The notes under the pieces: model-generated
Databases searched by the model: none
Told to the model about the DNA's origin: nothing
The model's input: the letters and a program-made list of their open reading frames with translations, nothing else
Shown here: piece after piece, positions 25,590-33,993 of the stretch
Position numbering within the stretch: position 1 is the stretch's first letter
How the letters are laid out: each line of letters begins with the position of its first letter
Source of the DNA: an uncultured Lachnospiraceae bacterium
GTDB taxonomy: Bacteria; Bacillota; Clostridia; Lachnospirales; Lachnospiraceae
Assembly: GCA_910579465.1 (NCBI GenBank)
Contig: CAJTUB010000006.1
Location: forward strand, 263,234-327,233
DNA: 64,000 nucleotides
Direction: 5' to 3'
Made by a program: the position numbers and the translations under genes

Positions 25590-26492
25590 TTATTGCAGAG
25601 AGTTAAAAATCTGCGCCATCGGAGAATCCTCCGAAAGAATTACTGTCTTGTTCTTTCCGATTAACGACTGCTTTGCCGCGTCCAAAGAACGCACAAAGGT
25701 ATAAAACTCACTCCGTGACTCATCGGCATATACCCCGGAGAGAATCCTCATGTACTCGGCTTCTCCCTCTGCAATAATCCGCTCTGCTTCCGACTCGGCT
25801 TTGGAAAGGCTGACTGTAATTTCATTGTCCGTCTGCGTGCGGATTTTGGTAGCCTCCGCCTCGCCCTCCGCAGTGTACTGCGCCGCAATGTTATTCCGTT
25901 CGGAAATCATCCGCTCGTAAACCGCACTTTTATTGTCGCTCGGCAAATCAAGATGCTTTGTCTCCACGGAAATCAGCTCGATTCCGTACTGCTCCATCGA
26001 ATTCCCGATGTTTGTCTGTATCCTTTCGCTCAGGGCGCCGTCCCTGCCGCTGATTACCTCTGACTGCTGCATGCTGGAAATTACATTTTTCATCGCATTG
26101 TATACTGTCGTATTAATACGGTCCTCCGCATAAGTCTTGGAATTCAGGGTCTGGACAAACACCTGTGGGTCGGAAATCCTCCAGAGCACATAGCTGTCAC
26201 ACACCATCGTCTTTTTGTCCATCGTAATAACATCAGATGGTCTTAAGTCATATACTAACATTTCTTTCGGTACTTTGTCAACTGTCTGGATAAACGGCAC
26301 CTTAAAACTGATTCCCGGTTCGGAAATCACCCGCTCTATCTTTCCAAACTGCTTTATCAGCTTGTACTCATTCTGCTCCGTAACTACAAAACAGGTGTTG
26401 GAAAGCAGAAGCAGCACAACAACCAGGACTCCGAGCACAATCCATTTTCCCGTTTTCGGCTTCTTCGGAAATCTCTCTAATTTTTCTTCCAT
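25590..26492 (-). CDS. hflC: HflC, SPFH-domain protease modulator
   Basis: A 300-residue protein with an N-terminal membrane helix (WIVLGVLVVVLLLL, residues 18-32) and a band-7/SPFH domain from about 37 to 230: LIKQFGKIERVISEPGISFKVPFIQTVDKV and LIRTTVYNAMKNVIS-like segments, then a coiled coil rich in AEGEAEATKIR. HflC with HflK forms a cage around the FtsH protease and limits its activity. It is 17 bp after hflK. HflKC pairs are less usual in Firmicutes than in Proteobacteria. No ftsH is adjacent. Confidence 0.92.
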   Translation of the reverse strand: MEEKLERFPKKPKTGKWIVLGVLVVVLLLLSNTCFVVTEQNEYKLIKQFGKIERVISEPGISFKVPFIQTVDKVPKEMLVYDLRPSDVITMDKKTMVCDSYVLWRISDPQVFVQTLNSKTYAEDRINTTVYNAMKNVISSMQQSEVISGRDGALSERIQTNIGNSMEQYGIELISVETKHLDLPSDNKSAVYERMISERNNIAAQYTAEGEAEATKIRTQTDNEITVSLSKAESEAERIIAEGEAEYMRILSGVYADESRSEFYTFVRSLDAAKQSLIGKNKTVILSEDSPMAQIFNSLQ

Positions 26493-26509
26493 TGCTTTTC
26501 TCCTTTCCT

Positions 26510-27463
26510 CTACTCCGTCACGGTCCCGGCTGTCGTTCCTGTCCCGGTATCCGCTGTCAGAGGCTCTAACGGCAGAAACTTCTGGATGGAACCGTTTCCG
26601 CCGTCAATAATCAGCTTCAGGTCCGGAAGCAGCTCCTCCATTGTTTCATAATACATCCGCTGCTTTGTAATCAACGGATACTTGATATACTCCTCATACA
26701 GTGCATTAAACCGCGCCGCCTGGCCCTCTGCATTGTTGATGCGCGCCTCTTTCCCGGCTTCGGCTTCCTTTAATATCCTGTCAATCTGTGCCTCTGCACC
26801 CGGAAGCTTTTCGTTACGGTATTTGTTCGCGTTATTGATTGCAGTTTCCTTTCCCTGCTTTGCCGTTTCTACTGCCTTAAACGCCTCCATAACCTCTTCC
26901 GTCGGCGGCTCCGCATCCTGAATGGTAATATTAATCAGCTGAATACCGATGTCCCGCATCGCCAGCTCCGCAATAATACGCTCCTTAATTGCCGCCTGGA
27001 TTTCGCCCTTTCCGGTCGTAATCACACTATCCACCGGAGCGCGTCCTACCACCGAACGGATACAGGCCTGCGCCATGTTTTTTAAGATGCTGACCGGCTT
27101 CTCTGACGCGTACAGCGCCTTAATCGGGTCGGACACCTTATACTCCACATAAAAATCTACATTAACGAAGTTATAATCCGAGGTAATCATAAGAGCCTCG
27201 TCTTCCCTTGATATATTGGTGGTTTCGTCATAGCCGATGGCAAACCCCTTAATCGTGGTATCTACCTTGGTTACCTTCTGCACAAACGGAATCTTCACAT
27301 GAAGTCCCGGCTCGCTTACCGCACTTGGAACGCCGAATGTCGTTACGACTGCCTGCTCCTGTTCCTTAATCGTATAAAACGACTGGAAAATCAGGATAAG
27401 AACCGCCACAGCCGCTGCCGCCACGCCGACTCCTTTTAAAACTGCTTTTGTTGATTTGTCCAT
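26510..27463 (-). CDS. hflK: HflK, SPFH-domain protease modulator
   Basis: A 317-residue membrane protein: helix at residues 8-27, SPFH domain with TIKEQEQAVVTTFGVPSAVSEPGLHVKIPF and the VVGRAPVDSVITTGKGEI segment, then a coiled coil ANKYRNEKLPGAEAQIDRILKEAEAGKEARINNAEGQAARF typical of HflK. The C-terminus is Thr/Gly-rich. Start at 27463 (MDKSTKAV) chosen for AAAGGAGG; an earlier ATG lies inside the HAD gene. Partner of HflC in the same operon. Confidence 0.92.
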   Translation of the reverse strand: MDKSTKAVLKGVGVAAAAVAVLILIFQSFYTIKEQEQAVVTTFGVPSAVSEPGLHVKIPFVQKVTKVDTTIKGFAIGYDETTNISREDEALMITSDYNFVNVDFYVEYKVSDPIKALYASEKPVSILKNMAQACIRSVVGRAPVDSVITTGKGEIQAAIKERIIAELAMRDIGIQLINITIQDAEPPTEEVMEAFKAVETAKQGKETAINNANKYRNEKLPGAEAQIDRILKEAEAGKEARINNAEGQAARFNALYEEYIKYPLITKQRMYYETMEELLPDLKLIIDGGNGSIQKFLPLEPLTADTGTGTTAGTVTE

Positions 27464-27476
27464 AGCTTCCTCCTTT

Positions 27477-28136
27477 TTAAGAAACCGAAATAAGATACTC
27501 CGCAAGCTCCCGCGGGGTTCTTACCAGATGCAACGCACCTGCCTCCCGCAGCTCTGCTTCGTCCCCGAACCCATATAACACCCCGATTGTCTTTATCCCC
27601 AGGGCAGCCGCTCCGGCTACATCATACTTCCGGTCGCCTACCATAATTACCTCTGACATATCCGTAATTCCATTCTGCTCCAGTGCGTAACGGACCACCT
27701 CCTCCTTTGTGCTGCGGTTCTGCGCATAGTCGTCGGCTCCGCAAAGCGCCGTAAAATACCTGTCCAGGCCAAAATGCTCCATAATCCGCACAGCAAAACG
27801 CTCCGGCTTCGAGGTGGCAAGAATCAGCTTCGCACCCTGCTCCGAAAGCGTGGCAAGCGCTTCCTCCATTCCCTCGTATACTTCATTCTCTGCCCAGCCA
27901 AGCCTTTCGTAGCGCTCCCTGTACTTTGCCGTGCCGCGGAGCGCCTGCTCCTTCGTAAAACCGTAAAACTCCTGAAAAGACTGCATTAACGGCGGACCGA
28001 TTACCTTACACAGCGTATCCCTGTCTTCTGTCTTTATCCCGAGCTCTTCCAGCGCATAGGCAAAGCTTCTCGTAATCCCCTCCTTCGGGTTCGTCACCGT
28101 ACCATCCAAATCAAGCAACACATACCGGTATTTCAT
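27477..28136 (-). CDS. HAD-family phosphatase (phosphoglycolate-phosphatase-like)
   Basis: A 219-residue HAD subfamily IA hydrolase. Motif I is LLDLDGTVTN (residues 6-15), with nucleophile Asp8 and a threonine at the usual DxDGT position; a helical cap covers residues 16-80; motif II is LILATSKP, and motifs III/IV are VIMVGDRKYDVAGAAALGIKTIGV. It probably dephosphorylates a small sugar phosphate or nucleotide. The Met at 28136 with AGAGGGAAAG was chosen because the fold begins right there. It is 38 bp after the PEGA gene and 13 bp before hflK. Confidence 0.9.
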   Translation of the reverse strand: MKYRYVLLDLDGTVTNPKEGITRSFAYALEELGIKTEDRDTLCKVIGPPLMQSFQEFYGFTKEQALRGTAKYRERYERLGWAENEVYEGMEEALATLSEQGAKLILATSKPERFAVRIMEHFGLDRYFTALCGADDYAQNRSTKEEVVRYALEQNGITDMSEVIMVGDRKYDVAGAAALGIKTIGVLYGFGDEAELREAGALHLVRTPRELAEYLISVS

Positions 28137-28174
28137 CTCTTTCCCTCTCTGCTTCCTGTTTTTTATTCCATTCT

Positions 28175-29593
28175 TTATTCCATTGGAAACTTCCAATAAA
28201 CATCTTCCCCGTCGTCCTCTACCGTAACTGTATACTTTTTCTCATTTTCCTGCTTCCGGAGCGTTATAGTGTAGGTTCCGAGAATTTTCTCAAACTCAAC
28301 CGGTGCTGTGCCGAGACTAATTCCGTCAATCAGGACTACGGCTCCCTCCGGTACTAAAATAAAGGTACTATGATTTTCGTCATAGGTATAGCCTGCCGCC
28401 TCCCCGATGGCGACATAACGGCGCTCCGCACTGCTGCCCTCACCGTCTCCGGTTCCGGTCTGTCCCGGCTCGGTGTCTCCATTCCCGGTCTGCCCGTCTC
28501 CCGTTCCTCCGTTCCCGTCTCCGGTTTTCCCATCCTCTCCGCCGCTGCCGTCCCCGCCCTCCGGCGTCTTCCGCTCCGTCAGGCTGATTTTAATCGTGTG
28601 GTACGGCTTTGAAACCGGCAGAATCCCCTTGTATGTCACATAGCCACCAAGCTCCGCCTCGATTTCATGCTCGCCGTAGGTCAGCGTCAGGTCCTGCTCA
28701 TAATAGTCGGTCAGCTTACCGTCAATCCGCAGGCGCGCGGAAAACGGCGAGATATGAAAACGGACCTCCGCTGTCTCTGCCGGTGCACCGCCGTATTCGT
28801 ACAGGTCAATGACAAGCTGCTCGTTCCGTGCCACAGTAATCTGGGCGGCAGCCTTCTTGTCCTCCCCCGACACCGAAACCGTATGCTTTCCTTCCCTGAT
28901 TAAATAGGACGGCTCTCCCTCTAACACATGGCGCTCATCCCCGAAGGTCACCTCGGCGCCCTGGAACTCGCCGCAGTTGACTAACTTTATCGAACCATGC
29001 CCCTTTGTTACGCAGATACTCAGAACCTCGGAACCCAGACCGCACAGATTGACACGGTCGATGCTCTTTACTTCTCCGTTTTCGATTTTTTCCCCTTCGC
29101 AGTATGCAATCGTATTCTCTGTTATTTTATAATTTGTATTATTTACCGTTAAAACAGAATCCGTTATGGAAAATTCCTCCACCCCGTGCATCTCCCAGTG
29201 CTCGGAAGACTCCTGCATACGGACTAACTGCTTGTCCGTGTCATATTCTACCCGTACAATGTCCCCGAACACAAGCGAAGCCGCATAGGAAAGATTCCCG
29301 TACTTGCTGCGGATATCCGCCGCCGTCCCGTAGGTCAGCGTAATTTCCCCTCCTGCCTCCAAGTGATACAGCGTAATCGTCCCCTCTGCCGTATCTACTT
29401 CCTTTACCATCGCTAATATGCTATGCTCCGCAGCCTTTCCGGTCGGTACAGGCGCCGTCGGTCTGACGGTTGCCTTTCCGTTCCCGGGTCCTGCGGGCGA
29501 TTCTTTCCCCGAAAAAAGTGTCAGCACCGTCACAAGGATAATCACCGCTGCCGACGATGCCAACAATAAAAGAACGCGCTTTTCACTTTTCAT
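28175..29593 (-). CDS. Membrane-anchored PEGA-domain protein
   Basis: A 472-residue surface protein: N-terminal helix (RVLLLLASSAAVIILVTVLTLF, residues 5-26), a domain of unknown type to about 210, PEGA-like beta repeats near 270-340 (RLRIDGKLTDYYEQDLTLTYGEHEIEAE), a Gly/Asp/Thr-rich linker of some 45 residues, and a final PEGA repeat (VVLIDGISLGTAPVEFEKILGTYTITLRK). PEGA domains are found in surface and lipoproteins without a single known role. It leads the operon that contains hflKC and a sigma factor. Start 29593 has AAAGGAG. Confidence 0.85.
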   Translation of the reverse strand: MKSEKRVLLLLASSAAVIILVTVLTLFSGKESPAGPGNGKATVRPTAPVPTGKAAEHSILAMVKEVDTAEGTITLYHLEAGGEITLTYGTAADIRSKYGNLSYAASLVFGDIVRVEYDTDKQLVRMQESSEHWEMHGVEEFSITDSVLTVNNTNYKITENTIAYCEGEKIENGEVKSIDRVNLCGLGSEVLSICVTKGHGSIKLVNCGEFQGAEVTFGDERHVLEGEPSYLIREGKHTVSVSGEDKKAAAQITVARNEQLVIDLYEYGGAPAETAEVRFHISPFSARLRIDGKLTDYYEQDLTLTYGEHEIEAELGGYVTYKGILPVSKPYHTIKISLTERKTPEGGDGSGGEDGKTGDGNGGTGDGQTGNGDTEPGQTGTGDGEGSSAERRYVAIGEAAGYTYDENHSTFILVPEGAVVLIDGISLGTAPVEFEKILGTYTITLRKQENEKKYTVTVEDDGEDVYWKFPME

Positions 29594-29627
29594 GTAAACT
29601 CCTTTCGGCATATAGCCCTATGAGGAT

Positions 29628-29656
29628 ATTATAGCGAAAAACGCGCCCTGATTCAA
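29628..29656 (-). promoter_or_regulatory. Sigma-A promoter of the PEGA-HAD-hflKC-sigma operon
   Basis: On the minus strand TTGAAT (29656-29651), 17-bp spacer, TATAAT (29633-29628), 35 bp before the start codon. Confidence 0.85.
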
Positions 29657-29677
29657 GTTAAATTTCCTTAAAATTTA

Positions 29678-29802
29678 GGGAAACGCTGATGAAAGCGTTT
29701 CCCGCGCCGGATTTGCGTTGCGAAGCAACATTCACCCCTGCAAATCCGTGCGCATCCGCCGGAGGCTCTAAGGAAGCGCTGATTTAATCAGCGCTTCCTT
29801 AG
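29678..29802 (-). repeat. Family-2 125-bp repeat, copy B
   Basis: Best copy. Outer hairpin GGGAAACGC..GCGTTTCCC (29678-29703), middle GGATTTGCGTTGCGAAGCAAC..CAAATCCG, and terminal stem AAGGAAGCGCTGATT against AATCAGCGCTTCCTT (29770-29800). CTTAG at its right end holds the stop codon of the CotS-like gene. Close match to copy A in order, spacing and length. Confidence 0.85.
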
Positions 29803-30797
29803 CACAGCCGGCAGACTACCTGTTCTAACAGCGTCTGCTTTTCCCTCTCCTGTTCCTTGACCGCCAGAAGCTTTTCTGTTGTTTTCTGCGGAATCCATGA
29901 CTTTTTCCCGTTATAATAGCTGTTTGTAATCTTCCAGAACTTTTCCGGGTAGGACAGCAGCAGGTAAAAAATCTGCCACTCCCCCTTTTCTACCGGGCGC
30001 ACCTCCCCGTATGCCGAAAGCATTTCCTCTGCCAGCTGCCGGTCCCAGCCTGTCTTTTCCATAAGCTTCCGGAAAAAGAGATAAAAGTCGGCTATCTGCA
30101 CCCCGATGCATGCCTTGTCAAAATTTACCGTTGCAAAGGAGCCGTCCGGCAGCAGCAGCAAATTGTGATGGGTATACATTCCATGACAGACCCTTCCTTC
30201 CTTTTTTGCAGTATCTGACGTCGCCGCACAGCCGTCGCGTTTTGCTTTTTCAAGTGCCGCCTCCGCCTTTTCATAAAATTCCGGAAAAATATTCAGGTAG
30301 ACGGTTTCAAAATATGCCTTTCTGCGTTTTTCCCTGATAAAAGTACGCACCCGCCGCAGCTCCCGGTTCCGCTTTTCAAACAGCTCCGGAAGGCTCTTCT
30401 GTACCGCACCCGGCAGCTCCTCCTCCGAAACCCCGATTCCTGACAGACACTTGTGAAGCCCTGCAAGATTCCGTACCGCCGCAAGCACCTGTTCCGTTTT
30501 CCTGACATTACACTCCTCCCCGTAATACCAGTCCTTAAGCAAAAAGGACTCCCCGTACTCGTCCTGCGTTACATACTTTCCTTCTTTATTTTCTACATAG
30601 CTATCTACCGCAAAGCCACACTCCTGCAGCCTGCGGAGAATCTTCTGTTCAAAGACCGCACGCTGTTCACTTCCGCCGTACGGTAAAAGCAGCTTCGGCC
30701 CCTGCCCGGTTTCTATTCTGTATGCACCGCGTGTCCTGACGGTACCGGTTACGTCAATTTCATATTTTTCAAAAAATTCAGTGCCTTTTTCCTCCAC
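29799..30797 (-). CDS. CotS-like kinase-fold spore coat protein
   Basis: A 332-residue protein of the CotS/choline-kinase-like fold: LLPYGGSEQRAVFEQKIL for the N-lobe, then CHGMYTHHNLLLLPDGSFATVNFDKACIG around residues 202-230 where the kinase loop lies. In relatives the loop reads HGDxxxxN; here the Asp is Met, so catalysis may be lost. The family is found in spore coats and in sugar/choline kinases. The start is GTG at 30797 with GGAGGAG before it. The stop codon is inside family-2 copy B. It is divergent from a sigma factor gene. Confidence 0.8.
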   Translation of the reverse strand: MEEKGTEFFEKYEIDVTGTVRTRGAYRIETGQGPKLLLPYGGSEQRAVFEQKILRRLQECGFAVDSYVENKEGKYVTQDEYGESFLLKDWYYGEECNVRKTEQVLAAVRNLAGLHKCLSGIGVSEEELPGAVQKSLPELFEKRNRELRRVRTFIREKRRKAYFETVYLNIFPEFYEKAEAALEKAKRDGCAATSDTAKKEGRVCHGMYTHHNLLLLPDGSFATVNFDKACIGVQIADFYLFFRKLMEKTGWDRQLAEEMLSAYGEVRPVEKGEWQIFYLLLSYPEKFWKITNSYYNGKKSWIPQKTTEKLLAVKEQEREKQTLLEQVVCRLC

Positions 30798-30973
30798 AAT
30801 ATCTCCTCCGACTCCTCATGCCGGTACTGCACGCTTACAGCCCTGACAGGTATGTTCTTTACATACTATGTAGCGTGGGTCAAAATCATGTGTCGGTTTT
30901 TCAGGGAAAAAAATTTATCTGTGCAACCAAATCGTATGGTTTTCTGTTTATAATAGTGAAAGGAGGAAACAGG

Positions 30974-31486
30974 ATGGAAGACGAAGAAATTCTTGCACTG
31001 CTGCGCAGCAGAAACGAGCAGGGCATCAACGAACTGGAACATAAATACGGAACACGTCTCAGACTGCTGGCAGAACGGATTCTCCCGGAGGAGGATGCCA
31101 AGGAGTGCCTGAACGATACTTACCTTGCCGTCTGGAACAGCATTCCGCCGAATTGTCCGGAATTTCTATTTGCTTACGCGGCAAAAATCTGCAGAAACTT
31201 TGCTTTAAACAAAGTAGAGTGGAACCGTGCGGCAAAGCGGAACGCGGTTGTGGTAGAGCTTTCCGCCGAGCTGGAGCAATGTGTGCCGGACGTCTCTGCA
31301 GAGCTCGGACAGCAGGAGCTGGGCGCGCTGATTGCAGAGTTTCTGAAAAAACAGACGGAGGAAAAACGCCAGCTTTTTATCCGGCGCTACTGGTACGGGG
31401 AATCCATCCGCGAACTGGCAGACGCGACAGGCTACCGGGAAAGCAAGGTGAAAAGTATTCTGTTCCGGCTGAGAAACCGGCTATAG
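30974..31486 (+). CDS. ECF-type RNA polymerase sigma factor
   Basis: A 170-residue sigma factor of the small ECF group common in Lachnospiraceae. Region 2 includes LEHKYGTRLRLLAERILPEEDAKECLNDTYLAVWNSIPP, region 4 FIRRYWYGESIRELADATGYRESKVKSILFRLRNRL. The start at 30974 with AGGAGG was chosen; the longer frame would read through the promoter region. A TATAAT at 30949-30954 gives a possible promoter. It is followed 26 bp later by a membrane partner gene. Confidence 0.88.
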   Translation: MEDEEILALLRSRNEQGINELEHKYGTRLRLLAERILPEEDAKECLNDTYLAVWNSIPPNCPEFLFAYAAKICRNFALNKVEWNRAAKRNAVVVELSAELEQCVPDVSAELGQQELGALIAEFLKKQTEEKRQLFIRRYWYGESIRELADATGYRESKVKSILFRLRNRL

Positions 31487-31512
31487 GACGACTTAAAAAA
31501 GGAGGGTATTCT

Positions 31513-32421
31513 ATGAAAAAACAAAATGAATTTGAAAAGAAAACGACCGGTCTGGAAGGAAAGGACCTTCTTGCCGCAATGAACTATCTGGACGAGGAGC
31601 TTGTAGAGCTTCAGCCGCAGAAAGCGAAAAGGGCACAGAAGCTCTTCCGGCTGGAACGCCCGGCAGGAGGTGCCCTGAAATGGGCAGCCGCAGCCCTTGC
31701 CCTGTGCCTTATCGGCGGCAGCGTTGCCTATGCAGCGTCAAGGCTGAACGTTTCCATCTTAGATGAGAAGGATTCCGACGGCAGGAACCGCTACAAGCTG
31801 GAGTATATAGTAGACCATGTTTCGGAAGAAGAACTGACCGGAGAGGTACAGCAGGTAAAGGCCCAGTTCATGGAAGAGGCAGCAAATGGCATTTTCCCTG
31901 CCAACGATGAAATCCCGCGCGGCTTCGTCAAGGAAAACTTCGCATCCGAAAAGGACGCTATCGACTATATCGGCTATGCCGGACTCCGCGAAACCATGCT
32001 GGATGCAGGCGAGCTGTGGAGAAAGCCTGTTGTCGCCGTATACGGGGACAGGGACGGAAATCTGACCCATGTAGCCTACCAGTTTGCACGCAAGATTAAC
32101 ACAGAGAAAGAAATCGAGCATTTTGAAATATACCAGGAAGCCGAGGTCTATACTACCAGCTATCCTTATGACTTCACGGGAGAGATTGACTCGATTTTCA
32201 ACAAGGAGGCATTCCAGACATACGAATATGTTACCAAGAGTGGCAACAACGCCTTGATTCTGGTCAAGAACAATGCCGACCAGATCGGCCAGACTTTCCT
32301 GACCGGCTATGTGATTGAAGGCGCTGTCGTATACAGCATCACCATCAGCCATAACTTCTGGACAGAGAAGGACACCACCACGGTCGAGACGCTGATGAAG
32401 CAGTGGCTGGAACAGTTCTAA
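31513..32421 (+). CDS. Membrane-anchored partner (anti-sigma-like) of the ECF factor
   Basis: A 302-residue protein with a cytoplasmic N-terminus (about 55 residues, GKDLLAAMNYLDEELVELQPQ), one membrane helix (ALKWAAAALALCLIGGSVAYA, around 54-74) and a soluble outer domain. The layout, with a short helical cytoplasmic segment carrying LDEELVEL, is typical of anti-sigma proteins encoded next to ECF genes. The domain beyond the membrane is not recognised. ATG 31513 has AGGAGGG. Its stop codon TAA is provided by family-2 copy C. Confidence 0.78.
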   Translation: MKKQNEFEKKTTGLEGKDLLAAMNYLDEELVELQPQKAKRAQKLFRLERPAGGALKWAAAALALCLIGGSVAYAASRLNVSILDEKDSDGRNRYKLEYIVDHVSEEELTGEVQQVKAQFMEEAANGIFPANDEIPRGFVKENFASEKDAIDYIGYAGLRETMLDAGELWRKPVVAVYGDRDGNLTHVAYQFARKINTEKEIEHFEIYQEAEVYTTSYPYDFTGEIDSIFNKEAFQTYEYVTKSGNNALILVKNNADQIGQTFLTGYVIEGAVVYSITISHNFWTEKDTTTVETLMKQWLEQF

Positions 32422-32545
32422 GGAAGAACTGATGAAACCACCACTTCCTTAAGAGCCGCCGGCAAATGCACACCGATTTGCCGCAGAGGCTGCTACTTCG
32501 CAGCGCAAATCCGGTGCAGAAAACGCAGCCCTTTCTGATGTAAGA
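32418..32545 (+). repeat. Family-2 repeat, copy C (diverged)
   Basis: Starts CTAAGGAAG at 32418, containing the stop codon of the gene before it, then a stem AAGGAAG..CTTCCTT, GAGCC..CCGGC, GATTTGCCGCAG, CTTCGCAGCGCAAATCCGG and AAAACGC. This is the same order as copies A and B read from the gene side. It is on the opposite strand to A and B because the gene is. Confidence 0.75.
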
Positions 32546-32560
32546 ATCCACCCTATTTGG

Positions 32561-32610
32561 AGCCGCCGTAAGTCCGGTGCGATAATCCCGCACCGGACTT
32601 ACGGCGCTCC
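32561..32610. terminator. Long palindrome between convergent genes
   Basis: GCCGTAAGTCCGGTGCG and its exact inverse are separated by only a few bases, giving a 17-bp perfect stem that extends imperfectly outward (GGAGC / GGCTCC). The cca stop codon is inside the stem. No T tract, so it may act from both sides or by Rho-independent pausing. Confidence 0.65.
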
Positions 32611-33987
32611 TTTGCTTCCCAGCTTCTCCCTTGCCAGACGCAGAAGCTCCTCCTTTGTATTTTTCCCCGGCTCCTCGATTACAAGCAGGAGCAGCTGTGA
32701 AAGCACATTTCCAAGCTCTTTTCCCGGCTGGAAGCCTGCCGCAATCAAATCGCTCCCGTTTACGGCAAGGTCTTTCAGGGAAACGCATTCCGCACGGCTT
32801 CTGACCGCAAGAAACGCCTCCCACACCTTCCGCAGATTTTCCGGTCCGTCCGTCCGGTAGGGCTCCGCATGGGCAGAAAGGTCTGCATGGCGGAGTCCGA
32901 GCAGCAACGGAAAAATATCCACGCCGATTTTATACATGGCACGGCGCAGGGCGCGTTCCTCCGGTACAAAGGGATAATCGTGCCACCGGACCAGACGCGA
33001 AACCGTATCCGTTGTAGCATTATCCGCCTTAAGACGGCGGAGCACCCCCTTTACCAGCTCCGCCCCGCGCAGCGCATGACCGTGAAAGTGGTCTGTTCCT
33101 GCTTCGTCCGTCGTGCGGCAGTCCGGCTTCCCGATATCGTGAAACAATGCCGCCAGACGCAGCCACCGGAACTCCTCCGCGGAAAACCCATCCGGACCCG
33201 CATACGGGAAATCGCGGACTGCAAAGCGGACCACATCAAGGGAATGCACGCCGACACCGGCATAATGCGCCGCGTGGTTCTGCGGCGTTGCACACATCCG
33301 GTCAAGCTCCGGCAGGATAACCGCGGTAATCCCGCTCCGGTATGCGTCCAAAAGCCGCTCCGGATGCCCGGAGACCAGCAGCTTCGTCAGCTCGGCATAA
33401 ATCCGCTCCGCACTGATTTTTTGCAGGCTCCCTGCAAGCTCCGACGCCGCCCGCAGGGTTTCCTCTTCAATGGAAAAATCCAGCTGCGCAGAAAAACGGA
33501 ACGCGCGCAGAATCCGCAGCGCATCCTCGGAAAACCGTTCCACAGCATTGCCGACACACCGGATGACGCCGCGCGTTAAGTCCCCTGCACCGTCAAATAA
33601 ATCAACCAGCCCGTCCGTTTCGTTATATGCCATCGCATTGACGGTAAAATCACGCCGTTTCAAATCCTCTGTAAGACTTGCTGTAAAGGAGACCTCCGAC
33701 GGATGTCTCCCGTCCTTGTATTTGCCATCCACACGGTAGGTCGTCACCTCGAACCCTTCCCTGTCAAGCAGCACCGTCACGGTTCCGTGCTGGATTCCGG
33801 TATCAACGGTACGGGAAAACAGAGCCTTAACCTGTCCCGGCAGCGCCGACGTCGTAATATCCCAGTCCTGCGGCTTTCTGCCAAGCATCGCATCCCGCAC
33901 ACAGCCGCCTACCGCATACGCCTCATACCCGTTCCGTTGTAATACGGCAATAATCCGTTTTACCTTCTCCGGAAGCTCTATCCTCAA
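32599..33987 (-). CDS. cca: CCA tRNA nucleotidyltransferase with HD domain
   Basis: A 462-residue enzyme that adds or repairs the CCA end of tRNAs. The class II nucleotidyltransferase head has AVGGCVRDAMLGRKPQDWDITT (residues 25-46) with the DxD pair, then RRDFTVNAMAYNE; an HD domain lies at 245-340 (ALFHDIGKPD, DHFHGHALRGAE). The start codon is TTG at 33987 behind GAGGTGA; no better start exists. The stop is inside a palindrome. Confidence 0.95.
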   Translation of the reverse strand: MRIELPEKVKRIIAVLQRNGYEAYAVGGCVRDAMLGRKPQDWDITTSALPGQVKALFSRTVDTGIQHGTVTVLLDREGFEVTTYRVDGKYKDGRHPSEVSFTASLTEDLKRRDFTVNAMAYNETDGLVDLFDGAGDLTRGVIRCVGNAVERFSEDALRILRAFRFSAQLDFSIEEETLRAASELAGSLQKISAERIYAELTKLLVSGHPERLLDAYRSGITAVILPELDRMCATPQNHAAHYAGVGVHSLDVVRFAVRDFPYAGPDGFSAEEFRWLRLAALFHDIGKPDCRTTDEAGTDHFHGHALRGAELVKGVLRRLKADNATTDTVSRLVRWHDYPFVPEERALRRAMYKIGVDIFPLLLGLRHADLSAHAEPYRTDGPENLRKVWEAFLAVRSRAECVSLKDLAVNGSDLIAAGFQPGKELGNVLSQLLLLVIEEPGKNTKEELLRLAREKLGSKGAP

Positions 33988-33993
33988 TGTCTG

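Noticed and set aside
28152..28192. Two direct copies of TTTATTCCATT near the end of the PEGA gene
   Set aside because: Too short and likely chance; no further copies.
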